A stretch of DNA of 64,000 nucleotides from Gavia stellata (Eukaryota > Chordata > Aves > Gaviiformes > Gaviidae): NCBI RefSeq assembly GCF_030936135.1, contig NC_082606.1, positions 6,621,755 to 6,685,754 of the forward strand, written 5' to 3'. The number at the start of each line of letters is the position of its first letter. Positions within the stretch are counted from its first letter, which is position 1. The translations under genes and the position numbers were made by a program. A model generated the notes under the pieces. The model did not search any database. It was not told where the DNA came from and saw only the letters and a list, made by a program, of their open reading frames with translations. This document shows positions 21,900 to 34,550 of the stretch, in pieces.

Positions 21900-24800
21900 G
21901 AGGTGACGCGCTCTGTAGGCCCCGCACCCTGGAGCCTCCTCGCCTGTTAGGCAAGCCGGGGAGCCGCCTGGCAATTCCGCCTTCATCCCCTCGGAAGAAA
22001 AGGAGCGTCCAATTTCACCTGACTGTAACCGAAAGGGTGCTAGGCTATCTGCAGTTCACCTTGTAGCTAACGATTTAAGCACGAGGGTGGTTGCATTAAA
22101 ATGCAGGAAGGATTTTGAGCAAAGAGGAATAATTACATCTTAAAAGTTTTAAACGGCAAAATTCAAACCAGTAAGGGAGCTCTGGTGACCAAAGAAAGCC
22201 CAGGCCATGGAGCAAGGAGTGGAAAGATTTTCATACCAGAAGTATTTGAGAAGGGACCGGTAAGTGGTTTGCATTTACACTGGGATTTGCTGAACACCAC
22301 AAAGTAAAGCAACAAGTCCTACTCCGCAGCTTTTGGCAAGGTGACTGATGAAGCTGGGGCTGGGCCTGCCCCAGAGTAACAGGAGGCCCCTGGCAGGCTG
22401 CAGGGAGGGCTCGCTTCTGCCTTTGTTCTGGGGAGCTGTGGGGGCACTTTGGGGGTCTCCGCTAGTTTCTTCCGTGAGTCTGCCTTACTAATGTAAATAC
22501 AATTTGGCTTCCCTCCCCCTTTGTAAATAAATATTCCATAGGAAGTGGTCTGGCTGCATTAGTAACAATATAGCCTGACTGCTGATGGGCTAGAAAACAG
22601 ATGAAAACCTGCCACATGTCTATCTTTTTATTGAGACAAAATGTTCATTTTGATGTAGCAGTTTTGTGCTGTTGCCAGATGCTGAAGATACTTGAGGGAG
22701 ATGTTGACAAGTGGATAATTGTCAGCAGAACTAAAACAGACACTTTGTTTACAGTTGAACATGATTAATTGAGAGTAAATAAAACAGCAGCTCTGTTCAT
22801 GAACTCTCTCAGCAGCTCAAGTTCAAGACCAAGCAGGATACTCCAGAAAGGAAGGCACTGAACCTGCCATCCTTTTTGAGGAAGGGCTTGTATGCAGGGG
22901 TCAGTAACTGACCTCAATAAATAGAACACACGGTGCAGCGTGGGACGCCAGCCTCTAGGGTTCAAGCCACATGTTTTCCTGCTTGCTTTTTCTCTCTGTT
23001 CATTTATTTTTTTCTTTCATTTTGGTTTACATGCTGGGTCACAAAGGGTTGTGGATCACACATTAATTTAAAAGAAAAAGCTGTGCATCTCAGTGATGGA
23101 CACATTCGACACATTCAGGTAAAATGAGGGGACAAAAGTGGTCTAGAATACTTCATCAACAGTAAAACGTTAAGTGATGTGGTAATCGTTCTTCCTGTGT
23201 TGTAACTTAAGGTAGTTATAGAATATTTCGTGCTTTGTAACAGTAGTGAGCAGCACAGATTAGTGCTGATGGCCAGTAAACCCCAGGTGTACTGTGTAGG
23301 GTTTTTTGTAAATCAAGATATGTTTCTATTTGTATCTCATGTAGCAGTTCATATTTACCCAGAGTTGTACAGAAGGTGGCATAGTTAGTATCTAAGTGAT
23401 ACTTACGCTGCTCAGACTAGACAGATGCTGCAGCTCAACTGGAGAGTGGGGGGTAAATAGCGCTTACCTCTCCAGAATTGCCCAATGTGGTGTTTGTGCG
23501 TATCTTTCTCAAAATTATCATCTCCCCGCTCTTCTTCGTGCTTTGATCCACTCTGAAGCCACTTCCTGTGAATTATTCTTCCTTTAATGGATGGGAGCCC
23601 TACTAAGAGACTATTGCAGCAGCCGGCTTAGCCTCCCCAGTGTGTAGCACACTTTTAAGCGAAGTTATGAGCCTGTTAATCTATATTCAAACTTCCTGCT
23701 TTGGTCCTGTCCTTCGGTGGCTAGTAGTTTAAGAATAGTATATCCATGTGTATACCTGTTGCCAGTAGGCATTCAAATGACTGTGAGTGGATTACAGCTG
23801 CTCACAGCCTGTAAACGAGATACATGCTCTGTCAGTACTGAAGAAGAAGTAAGCTCTCTTATCGATGACTGTTGTGTATTTCTTGTCTAATAAGTTTACC
23901 GCAGCATGCAGATTATTTTATTTTCTTGTACTAACTCTATTCCTACTGTCATTGACTTTGACTGGAAGTGGTCTGGTGACAGCAGTCTCTGCCGGCTTCC
24001 AAGGAATGCCCATATGAGAATATCCTTCAGTCTCAGGCCCACAGTTTAAAGACGTGGTTCCTGGTGGCTATGTTACAAAGGGTCCTTGATGAGTGGTTGG
24101 GTGCTACTCATCTATTACAGCTGTATCCATTTTGAGAGAGGGGAAGACTGACAGGAATTTGTAACAGGCTGCATGGTGATATACATTTATCTGTCTTTCC
24201 AATGTACAAGTAATGTTTAGTTATTATTTTGCACTCTGAAGGCCAGTCAGGCCACCAGTCTCCTATCCAGGGTTATCATTAGCACTGAGGGTGCTGCTAG
24301 TACAGCATGTGGGTGTGATGTGGCTCCATCACCCATGCACAATGGACCTGATATTTCTAGCATTGCTCCTGCTGCTCGCTGGCTGCTGTCCAAGTGGGAC
24401 CATGGGTGTCGGAGCCATGCCTAAGGATATTTATTCTAATTGGTCAATAGCTTGTTAGTAGGATTATTAATTTACTTACACTTAGTTTACACTATCACAG
24501 CCAATATGATCGCTCTTTTTTGCTTTGAAGTCTTCTGTATCCTTAGTATTTTTCCAGCTCCTTCCAAACCCTTTCCCCTTCACTTTATCTGCACATCATG
24601 ACTTTGCTCATCCTTCATCTAGAATGTGTCTCTTCCTCTGGAGCATATGCTTGTCTAAGATGCAGCAGTTGTTGCTTGCCTGTGCAGCTCAGAAGTGCCC
24701 CAGGATGCTCCCCAAAGGCTGCAGCACTTCAAAGAAGATGCTGCAGGCTCACAGCAGCCAGAAAACAGGCGCTTGCGGTGCTCTAAGCCCCAAAGGTGGC

Positions 24801-27800
24801 TGCTGGCATGGATGTAAGAGGAAAAGCTCCTTTCAAGGAGCAGCTTTGGAGTTTCCTTCTGTAGGGGAGCAGTGGGCACTTCAGGGACAAGGCAGCAAGC
24901 CAGGATCCTCTATGCAGGTTGTGAAGATCCCCACACAGCTGCTCTAGCTTCTGGGAAGAACTCCTGGGTGAGTCAAAGCACCAAGGAGGCGGGGGGGGGG
25001 GGGGCAGTTTCCCTTGCGGAGAGATGAGAGCATTGTCTGTTCTGCTGCTGGCAAGCTTTCCAGCCCCAAAGTTATTGCAGTCTTATACCACCCTTAAGTC
25101 CACTGTGTTACTTGTTTGGATGGTGGTAAGTCACAGCTCTCCAAACAGAAGGCCCTACTTATTTGTAAGGCAGAAGGAAAAAAAGTGTTTTCCATATGTA
25201 TGTCAACTTTGCACTTTCACTCAAGTGTTTGGACAAGGACTGTCAGATGGAAAAGACTTCTGAAATAAAATCCCTTTGGCTATGCCTACCAGTCTAACTT
25301 AACTGCCACCTTTAAAGGATAAGTTCTCTAATGGAGCCATATAACTTAAAAAACAGGTCCAAAGGCATGAGGTTCTACTTCAGTTGACATCCGTGGAATT
25401 GGTGGATTTTACAAATGGTAATATCTACTTCATTCACACATGAATTGTACATGACTTCTGAGTGAGGATATGTTCAGTTTATGACCCAGGCACAAGAGCT
25501 ATGCTGCTTGGACCTACAGGAATGTCTATCAAAAATTGCCATATATCTTATTGACTCTGTAGTCTATAGCAGATCCTGAGAAGTCTAAATGACTGTGTGA
25601 TATATTGTAGTAATGCCAAAAGGTCCAAGCAAAAGTCCAGGCCCCACTGGAGAAGACAATGTACAACCTCATGCCCTTCTACCTTTTACAGAGCTTTTCA
25701 GCTGCTGTGGCCTGGCAGCTGTGGTGGACAGATAAGATGCTGTGAACTGGATGACTCAGTCTGTCTGGACCAGGGGGATGTGCCTGGCTTTCTTCCTGCC
25801 CTCTCAATATAGTGCCTCAAGGCATTAAGGGCATAAGCAGCAAATGGATGTAGGATATCCTTTTCTTATGGTCAAAAGTTACTAGTGGATTCTGAAGGCA
25901 GTCCTTCTCTGGGCACAAACCCTGAGGCAACCAATCATTCACTGCTTCATTATCTTGAAAGACCTTGAGTTGGAGTCAAAATTGAAAAAATGAGCCAGAC
26001 CTGTGAAGGTGAATGTGTTTGCAGCTGACAAGTGCGGACACATGCTGGTAACCATCTGCTGGGATTCATCGTAGGTAGCTGTGAAGGTACATTTTCATAT
26101 GTGGACTGTGAATGCTATGTGCATGATCTACTTCAGATGCATATGCTGTCTAATTAAATAAGTGCATGGGTATTAAAGCCTGTTTAAGTGGTGTTTATCT
26201 TACTATGTACTCTTTGGGAAGAGACTGTCTTATTATCCATTAGATATTTTCTTCTGCAAAAAAGAACGCCTCTTCTAAGAGGTGTTTGTACACGAAAATC
26301 CCAAGAGAGCGAGTGCAGTTTTCCTTCTGCACTCTGTGTATGTAAAGTTTGTATGTATTTGCAAAGTAGAACTTTAAGTTAGTTGTCATTAATGGTCAGA
26401 GATGCCATGGCACTAGAACATTACAAGTCAATTACACATAAAACATTGTAACAGGATTATTAGAAAGTATTGAATTCCTGAATACATGATACAGGAAGGG
26501 GCGCAAAATTGCTGTGTACTTAGTGTGCATAATGCAGCTTTCTCAATTTGTTCCTGGCTATTCATGGGAGACTACATTTTCTCTTTTTAATCGCACAAGA
26601 TGACAAGACCTTTTAATTAAGGTGGCATATACGGTATTCATATACTGCAAAACCCACAAATGACTAAAACTTGGTAGCGTCATATGGTTAAAGCTTTTAC
26701 AAACACTGCCATTGCAGCAAAAGGTTTTAAATCAACTACGTCAGAAGTGAACTTATGCCTACACAGAGGCTGCTGACTCTGAGAGCAGTAACTGGTTTCT
26801 TGTCCTACAGAAATAAAGTCTTTGTGATTTTTATGGTTGTAGTAGTGAAACTGGTAAACAGCCCTTCCGTTTCTTCAAGCGTACCTGCCCTCCCTTGTCA
26901 AATTTCTGCAACTTTTGTAACATCCTGTTTCCAGTTAGAAGATGCTGTTGGGGAAAGAGGATAAAACTACTCTTCATCACTCAAAAGATTCCTGCAGGCT
27001 TCAGTGGGACAGAAGGGCAGGGAATGAGAGTTTTGCATATGGACAGGAGTGCGGAAGCAGGCAGACAGTGTTAGATGCCGTAGGAACAGAGTAAGGCAGG
27101 AAGCCTCAGTGCTGCTCAGCTTTGACAGACTCGCTGTCTCACTGAAAGTGAACCACTCCATCCAGTTTAGGGATTGCATGATTGCTGTAGGGTCACTACT
27201 GTTATATGTGATGTTAATAATTTACAAGCAAAGTCCTTTGGCAAGGATGCATGCATAGGCAGATTATTTAATTTCTTCCCTTTTCTTTATAATGACTGTC
27301 TTGCATTTGTTGGGCTGATATTTGTGGTGGGGGATGCTCCTTCATCATCCCTGTTTCACAGGATGCTACACTGTGGCACCCCAGGAAGCTATAGGAGGTG
27401 CATCCCACTACTGGGATGGGATACAGCTGAACGTTCCCAGTTTTTGCCTTGGTAATGCTGGTAAAAATGGGAACGGTTCTCAGTTGCTTTTGTAAGGGGT
27501 TAGGCTTTTTTTTTCCTTTTGCCATGGAATGTAAAAGAATATGATGCAGGTGCTTAAGGTACAGTCTTATTTTTGGCAAGAGCTTTTTGTGGTTTTCATT
27601 ACGTTTAGTCTATAGAAAAAGTACCTTTGTGTATATGTAACAGTTACTGCAGGGGGCTTTTGCAGGCATTTCTTTTTCCATAGAATTAGATATTTAACAG
27701 TTTGGGTTTAATCATAATGTTATGATGCACGGAGTTCCTCAAGCATGCCTTGTTATCAATTAAGAAATAAACCAGTTCATATAATTCAACATTTCCTTTG

Positions 27801-29900
27801 GGATTAGTTCAGAAAGCGACATGATTTTTACCTTATTACTAAAAATACTGCATTGTTTACCAGATGAGTATTTAAATAATTTAAAGGTGCTATTCCAAAG
27901 AGAGACCTTGTTAGAGTGAAAAGTGCTTTACCATGAGAACCTCTAGCAAAAGAGAGGAGGAGAGAGTTAATGGGAAAAGAAGGGATCTTGGGATGTATTA
28001 ACATTTAGCAACACTAAAATGAATTGTGTTAATCATGTCTGGTTTGATATTAGGGAATTATGCTAATTGAGTGTATTTTCTCCCTTGTCAGGTTTTGAAT
28101 GCTGACTTTTCACTTGTGGGTGTGGAAGCAGTCGTTTGGGGATTGTACTATGCAAAGTTTTGTGACCACTGAGGTGGTTCAGCCAGCCAGAATCCTTGAT
28201 TCTTCAGTCCCCTTTGTATCACTAGTGCAGTGCCAGGGGCCCTGGATGGCACGCGTTGGTTAGCTGAGTAGGCTGAAGAGGCTGCCGTCTTTCTGTTGGT
28301 ATTTTCTAGACTGGCATGTGTGGACTGGGTTTCATGGCATAGGAAGAGCTGTGTATCCTCCTCTTCCAGCCCTTGACCTCAACCATCTGCCTTCTGTTCT
28401 GCTTCCTGTTACCTAGAGAGCTGCGAGGCCTTGCTTCAGCACATGCCTGGTTCATCCAGCGAGGGGGCTGGAGTTGGGACCACCGTCTTGTTCTGACAGA
28501 AGTTAATGTAGCCCTAAAATGCCAAGGGATTGAAAGTAGCATGAAGTTACTTAAGTCTATCTTTAAGCCCTCTGGTGCTCAAAGGATCCTTTGTTAATGA
28601 GATGGAGTATGGAGAAAATTTACTCTGATGCTAAAGTAATACTGTTGACTACAGACAAAATATATAAGTAATGATGGAGCCTGTGTGTCGATGCTCATGA
28701 AAAAGTCTGCACCAAGCTCTAAGAATATGAAATAGAGTTAGTCTGACACATTCCGGGGAAGCTCCCCAGACCATTTTACCACTTGAACAGATTCAGTTAT
28801 TTTACAAACCTGTCATGCGAATGGTCTTGGCATCTGTCAGAACGCCACATGCAGATCACCACTCTTTACAAGAGAAATAATCCAAACTGGACATTGAAAG
28901 AGAGAGATGGAAATATGTAAACAGATTTTCATAAAGTGTGACTGCTTATCTGAGCCCCAAGTCACGGAAGGAACTTGAGTTGTGCTTATTCAGTTCATCT
29001 GTGAAATGATTTGCAAACACATGCTTAAATTTAATCCTAGAGATGAAAACATTGGGTAAATGCTGTCCTAAATGGAGTTAGTTCCCAAATTGCCTTTGTG
29101 CATTTTCACATTGTTAAGGAGTTTCCTTTTTCTGCAGTAAGGGAAAAATAATAAAAATACAATCAGAAACAGAAGTTTGGCTGTAACAGTGATGATCTGA
29201 GGACTGTGGTAGGACAAGGTTTGTAAGTGGGGGTTGTAACTTAGACTATTTGGTATCAATGGAAAAATTAGACAAGTTTTTAGACCCACAAGAATCCCAC
29301 TGTAAATGATGTGGTCTTCTTATATTTCTGTACTCAGCACATTAGCAAAGCTTATTCTCACCCAAGCATCAACACTGTTGCAAGGTAATATTGCTCACAT
29401 TACAGAAGCTTTGGAAAGTCTTAATGTTGAGGGAGAGCCAGTTCCTCTAAAACAGTTCAGTGTCAAGCCGTCCAAAAAGTTTGAAAACAAGAGAAAAGCA
29501 GTATTGTTTCCTAATGTGAGCTGATCCTGCATGCTTTAAGCAATGACACTTTCAGCCCTAATAAACGTTTTAGGGCTACCGGTTTGCTGTTTTAGTCGGA
29601 CTTGGTGGATGTTTGGTACCCTACAGGATTTGGTGACTCTCCCTGTGTGATTTGTGATTGGATTTTGTACCTAGGTTCCGTATTGGTAGGAAAATTATTT
29701 GGCTGTGCTTGATGCTTTCAAATGCCATGATAGCAGGCAGCACTGCTGACTATCAGCCCTTTTATCGAAAGGAGGCTGGGGACAAGACAATTGCAGTGAG
29801 GAAAGGGATGCTTGTCTCTGGGATTAATTCCCTGTCTATTTGTCTCATGGAGCTTAGAGTTCAACTTCAGGGCATATTTCAAGGCGACATTTATGCTCAG
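21900..29900. other. Gene desert segment, no gene seen
   Basis: Composition drops to ordinary AT-rich background. I see no coding exon, RNA gene or clear transposon. A G-14 run lies at 24,991-25,004. Open frames reach 140 residues (24,525-24,947) but look like chance frames. Confidence 0.55.
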
Positions 29901-30130
29901 GGACAGGTCTGACAGCAGCGCTATGTGCAGCACTCCTACTGACTTCAATGAGAGCTCCTCGCAGAAAGCGAGGGTAGAATGGCCCTTGAAGTTTGTGACA
30001 CAGAGCGTGGCTTGAGGAAACGTGTGTGTGTTTTGTGCTTTGGGTGTTTTTTCAATGAATGTGCTGCCAATCTAGTAGTGTTTTGGGCCCTGATCCTGCT
30101 GTGCAGATTCAATGGGCACATGCGTGCTGT
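29900..30130. repeat. Possible ancient short interspersed repeat remnants
   Basis: CTACTGACTTCAATGAGAGC near 29,936, GGGTAGAATGGCCC near 29,971 and GGGCCCTGATCCTGC near 30,085 resemble motifs of old amniote palindromic repeats that carry ACTTCAATGGG and GGGCC(C)TGATCC ends. The copies are heavily decayed. The assignment is from memory of the motif style only. Confidence 0.35.
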
Positions 30131-33100
30131 TGAATACATCACATTGAACATGAATTTATGGGAATTTTATAAGCAAACTTTATGTATGTAGCAGTTGTAA
30201 TAAGCATGTTTTTACAAGCTGCAAATAATAAAAAGAAAGCATGTAATGCCTATTTAAAGGCTTGCTGGTTTGTTTTTTTCATGGTTACTACAGATGTTAC
30301 TGTTTCAAGACGTTTGCTTAATAGAAAAAGAAGAAAGAACAAAATGTGAGTGTCCACTAATATCAGCACCTCTCTCAAGCTGACAGTTAGCTTTACCAGT
30401 AGACAAATCCCTAAGTGCCAATATTTTTTTGTTTTGGGCTGGATCTTAGAGGAGGGAAAAAAAATTGAGTGTCTGCCTTTCCCAAAGGGCAGAGATGGAT
30501 CCAAATAGAAACATTACTTCCAAATATTTCCCGTGGAGTTCTGATGAAGCAAAGAATGAGATCAGAGGAAAACTGGAAATCTAGGTTACTTCTGATGCTT
30601 GGGTCCATCTCTCTAAATTGAGATGATTGGACAGAACCTGTCAAAGATTGAACCACAATTATCTCCTTCTGGTTATAGGCTGTGGAAACAAGGAACTGAA
30701 AGTGATGTGTAGTCTGACCCTCTATGTAGTGTTTATGTTCTTAACCTTTGTGACCATGGATATTTCTCTTTTATGGCCTCATGTCTGCTATTCTATCCCT
30801 CTCACTACCTGTTCAAGATACCATTATAGACACCTGAGCAGGAGCAGAGTGAGCCATCTACTCTGTGTGTTGTCACAGGGAGTGAGCTGGTGTGTAGGAA
30901 AAATAGCAAAATTAAAAGAAATCCAAAGTCTGATCTCGAGGTGGGAAGTTATTCTGTGATTTCTGAAAGCAAGTAAAGTCGTGGCATGCTCAGCACAAAA
31001 GCCCAAATGCTCCAGCTAGGCTGCTCTTCTGCTCAGCTTAAAAGCTGAAGTGCTGTGTTACATATGATCTTATTTGAACTGCTTTGCTGTGGGAAAACTT
31101 TTTGCATTCCAGGAAGCATGATTGCCTCTCACCTGTGCCAGAATCCTGCCACTGATGAAACTGCCAGCATTGAAAAATGTCTCTCTTATGTAACTGCTAT
31201 GAACTGCTGCTACAGAAGTTTGTTACAAAAATATCCTGTTTTTTATTTGGAAAATAGGGTCACCTTAAACTTGACAAACTTTTACAGCCTGAACAAGCAG
31301 AAGGACCATGTGGAGAAAAATGTCTCTGGGGATGTAGTTTTCAGTGAGTAAGTTCACTTGAGGCATGAGTCTTGGGTAGAGTGATTTGATTCCATTTACT
31401 AATGCAAAATTTGACAGCAGTAAAAACACCTTCACTGTTTAATCTTCTACTAGAGGGGAAAAAAAAATCAAAATACTTTTTTCTTTCCCAGAATAGCTAG
31501 TTGGCAGAAAACTTGAAAAATGTGAATCCCCTTCTTGATACCAAGTCACTTTGTTGATGAACAGTGCTCCCAGCAAAATCTGGGAATGATACCAGACAAA
31601 GGATGCCTGGCATCATTATCTGCATTATATATCAATAGTTGTGCTTCCTTGCTTATCAAGTGTATAACCTTGTGTGTCCTTAAAGTGTAAAAACAAAACA
31701 CCCACCACCCTAAGGACACCTGGGACTGCACTTCTAAGAAGCCAAGAGAAATAAAAAGATTTTATTAAAATATTATGAATTATTGTTAACATATATTTAC
31801 ATAATTTAATTCATCCCAGGAAACATCTTAAAGAATGACATATTATATACCTATAGTCATGAAGCCACCCTTTAATTTCATCATTTCACTGCTACAATCC
31901 ATCAGTAAAGTAGTTCCATATTTGGGGAGATTTGCTTATTTTATGTAATAACAAGAGAACTTATGTTTCCAAAGGAAAGGCCATTAGATGGGATAGTTGT
32001 CTGGCTCCATTAGCCCAACCCTGAACTGGAAAGAGTGTCTCTGAAAGATCCTTTTTTTGAGTGAACAGTTTAAAATGTTACAGCTAGTGGGCTAAGCAAA
32101 CTGGGTCAATGGTGTTAGTTGAAAATGATTGCTGTGTTTAGTAACTGACATTTAAGACTTTGATATTCCTCTTACAAGCTTCTTTTCTTCTTTTCTTGGG
32201 AGTGCTTAACTTGGAATTAATTTTGTTAGGCTGAGTGCTGTTAAGATAAGAAAATTGAATCTCCTTTGTGCTTCTCATGTATAGAAGCAATCTCTGTTGA
32301 AGGTCTTGTCCCTGAAATCTGTTGCTTTTTTAGTTTGAGCCAGATCTATAGCATTTTTGCAATTAACAACTATCAATTCAATGAGGACTTCTGACATTCT
32401 TGGTCGATTGTTTGCACAATCACTATTTTAAATAGAAAACTGCTGAGAGTCTGATTACTCTAATGGAAGTGAGGTTTCATTGGAAAACAAGGCTGAGGAA
32501 AACAATATGGTGTTAACAATGTCTTCTAGAAAAACTAATTTATTGCAGGGCACATTACTAGAAGTAAAATCTTAGAGAATTCATAGAAGGGAATTGGAAG
32601 GCAGAGAGAATTAGAGCCTTGTGTGTGCAGTGTACAAGCGACAAGGCTTTTGGTAAAATGTCTGTGTTTAATCACAAATAGTCTTACTTGCAAAACCATG
32701 TACATAAACAAAATCTTCTGTTTCAGAGCAAAAATAGGGCCAATTGTGTTGCTGCCAAACAAATCTGCTTGACAGCATGTATGTTAAAAGGGCATTATGC
32801 TAGTGAGGAAACACACTGAGGAATCCTGAGAATTGCTTGTCAGGAAGCATAGTGCTGTTGGGGTGACCAGATGCTTGTGAACCACAGGTGTATTGTTTCA
32901 ACTTCTTGTGGTTTTAATCTTTGAGTTTTGAAACTCAAACACCTGCATTTCCCGATCACATCTGTCTGCTTTGCCATGTCTGTTTTCCTCTCTGTCAGCA
33001 GTTGGCTACCAGATGAGCTTTAGATGAATAGCATTCACCTTACTTCGTAGTTGTTTTATGATGCTGGTTAGATGAAATAGTTCCAGCAGATACTTTCAAT

Positions 33101-34480
33101 AAGCAAAGGCCTGTACTCTCTGCAGTTCATTGAACCCATATGGATGAGAACAGCTGGAAAGATGGGTTTGCTACCTGAGGCCAATGTTTGTGTTGCCAAC
33201 CGCGACTCCAGCTTGCTGACCCTTGTATAATTCATTGCAGTTGAGGAAATGTTGCTCACACTATTCCATTTTGTGATGAATGGCATTACTTAAAACTGAT
33301 AGTCTTGTAAAGCAGTGGTGACTTCCCATGTCTGACAGATGTGAACAAACAATACAGTCAATAAATATTGCCATGTTCTAAAGGAAGATTCACTGCTTGC
33401 AGTTGAGGGGGAGGAATTTCAATGCAAACAGAAAACAGGTGGAGAAGAAGCTGGTTTAAAATTACAATTTAGACGTTACGCTTAAGGAAGGACCTTTGTG
33501 GGGATTCATGCCATTGTGGGTCTCTGAACCATCCAGGTATAGTGCTGTGGGCACATGCTTCAATCTAGCGTTGTGGAACAGTTATTGCTTCACTGACCCT
33601 CTTACAATAGCCAGGAAAATCGTTTCAGTGACCTTGCTGAGCTTAGACTTCTGTGGAATTTGCCCAGAAAAGGAAGGATGCCTCAGGAAGACCTTGTCTG
33701 GATAATAACATTTTCTATTTAGTGCTATTGCTTTTGGGAATGTTCATGGAGACATTTCCTGGTGCATTTTTATTGACAGTTTTTTCAAAACTAAGGTTGA
33801 GTGTTTGCATGTTTGTGTGAAAGAGTATCTGACCTACTAACCAGTATCTCTGAACTCCATGAGATGACCTAGATAGACTTTGCTGTAGGCCTTTGCAGGC
33901 AGCAGCCCAAGGTTCTGCTGAGAGAGAGATTAGAGCCAGATGATTGTATCCGTAAGAAGAGCAAAAAGGCAGATTCTTTGAAAGATCAGGAACATCCATG
34001 AGAAGCTGTTAAGAAAAGGGAAGGAGGAACTAAAAATAGAAAGAAAGAGTGTTTTAGCATGTTTCTGTGAGAGACCCTGGCAGAAATGATTATGATCCGA
34101 GATATGAGGATGGTGCCTGGGGAGGTGAAGTTGAGTAGGTCTCTGCGTGGGTTGGAGGTAGTGAAAGGGGAGTAGGTGACAGGCTTCAGTGATGAACAAA
34201 GTGAGGTGAGTGGTGGAAACATAAGGTGAGAAGGGAGCTAGATTCCTCATGAATATGAACGCTTCTTTCATGGAGCTGATGTCCCTATGTTTTTATGGTA
34301 TAAAAGCAAAAATAATGTAATTGATCATATTTATATAAGAATATACAGGGCACATGGTCACTTGATATTTGTTCACATTGACTCTGTAGTAGGTGTGCAA
34401 TCGTTTCACAGTCTCCTGCTTAACCTTTTGCCACTCTGTGGGGTTATAAAGATAAATTAGATAGTGTTTCTATAGAATGT
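30130..34480. other. Gene desert segment, no gene seen
   Basis: This is AT-rich non-coding DNA. A purine-rich (+ strand) patch at about 33,900-34,260 produces a 113-residue open frame on the minus strand that is compositional. No RNA gene or clear repeat is recognised. Confidence 0.55.
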
Positions 34481-34486
34481 TATGAA

Positions 34487-34550
34487 TATCAGATTGATCC
34501 AAAGTCCTTTTGAAGTTAAGAGGTATGGACTGATATGTCTCCTGTTCTTT
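34487..34550. repeat. Possible ancient palindromic repeat remnant
   Basis: GATTGATCCAAAGTCC and TTTTGAAGTTAAGAGG resemble the decayed arm of an amniote short palindromic element whose consensus style is GATCCAAAGCCC and TTGAAGTCAATGG. Only a short match is visible. Confidence 0.35.
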
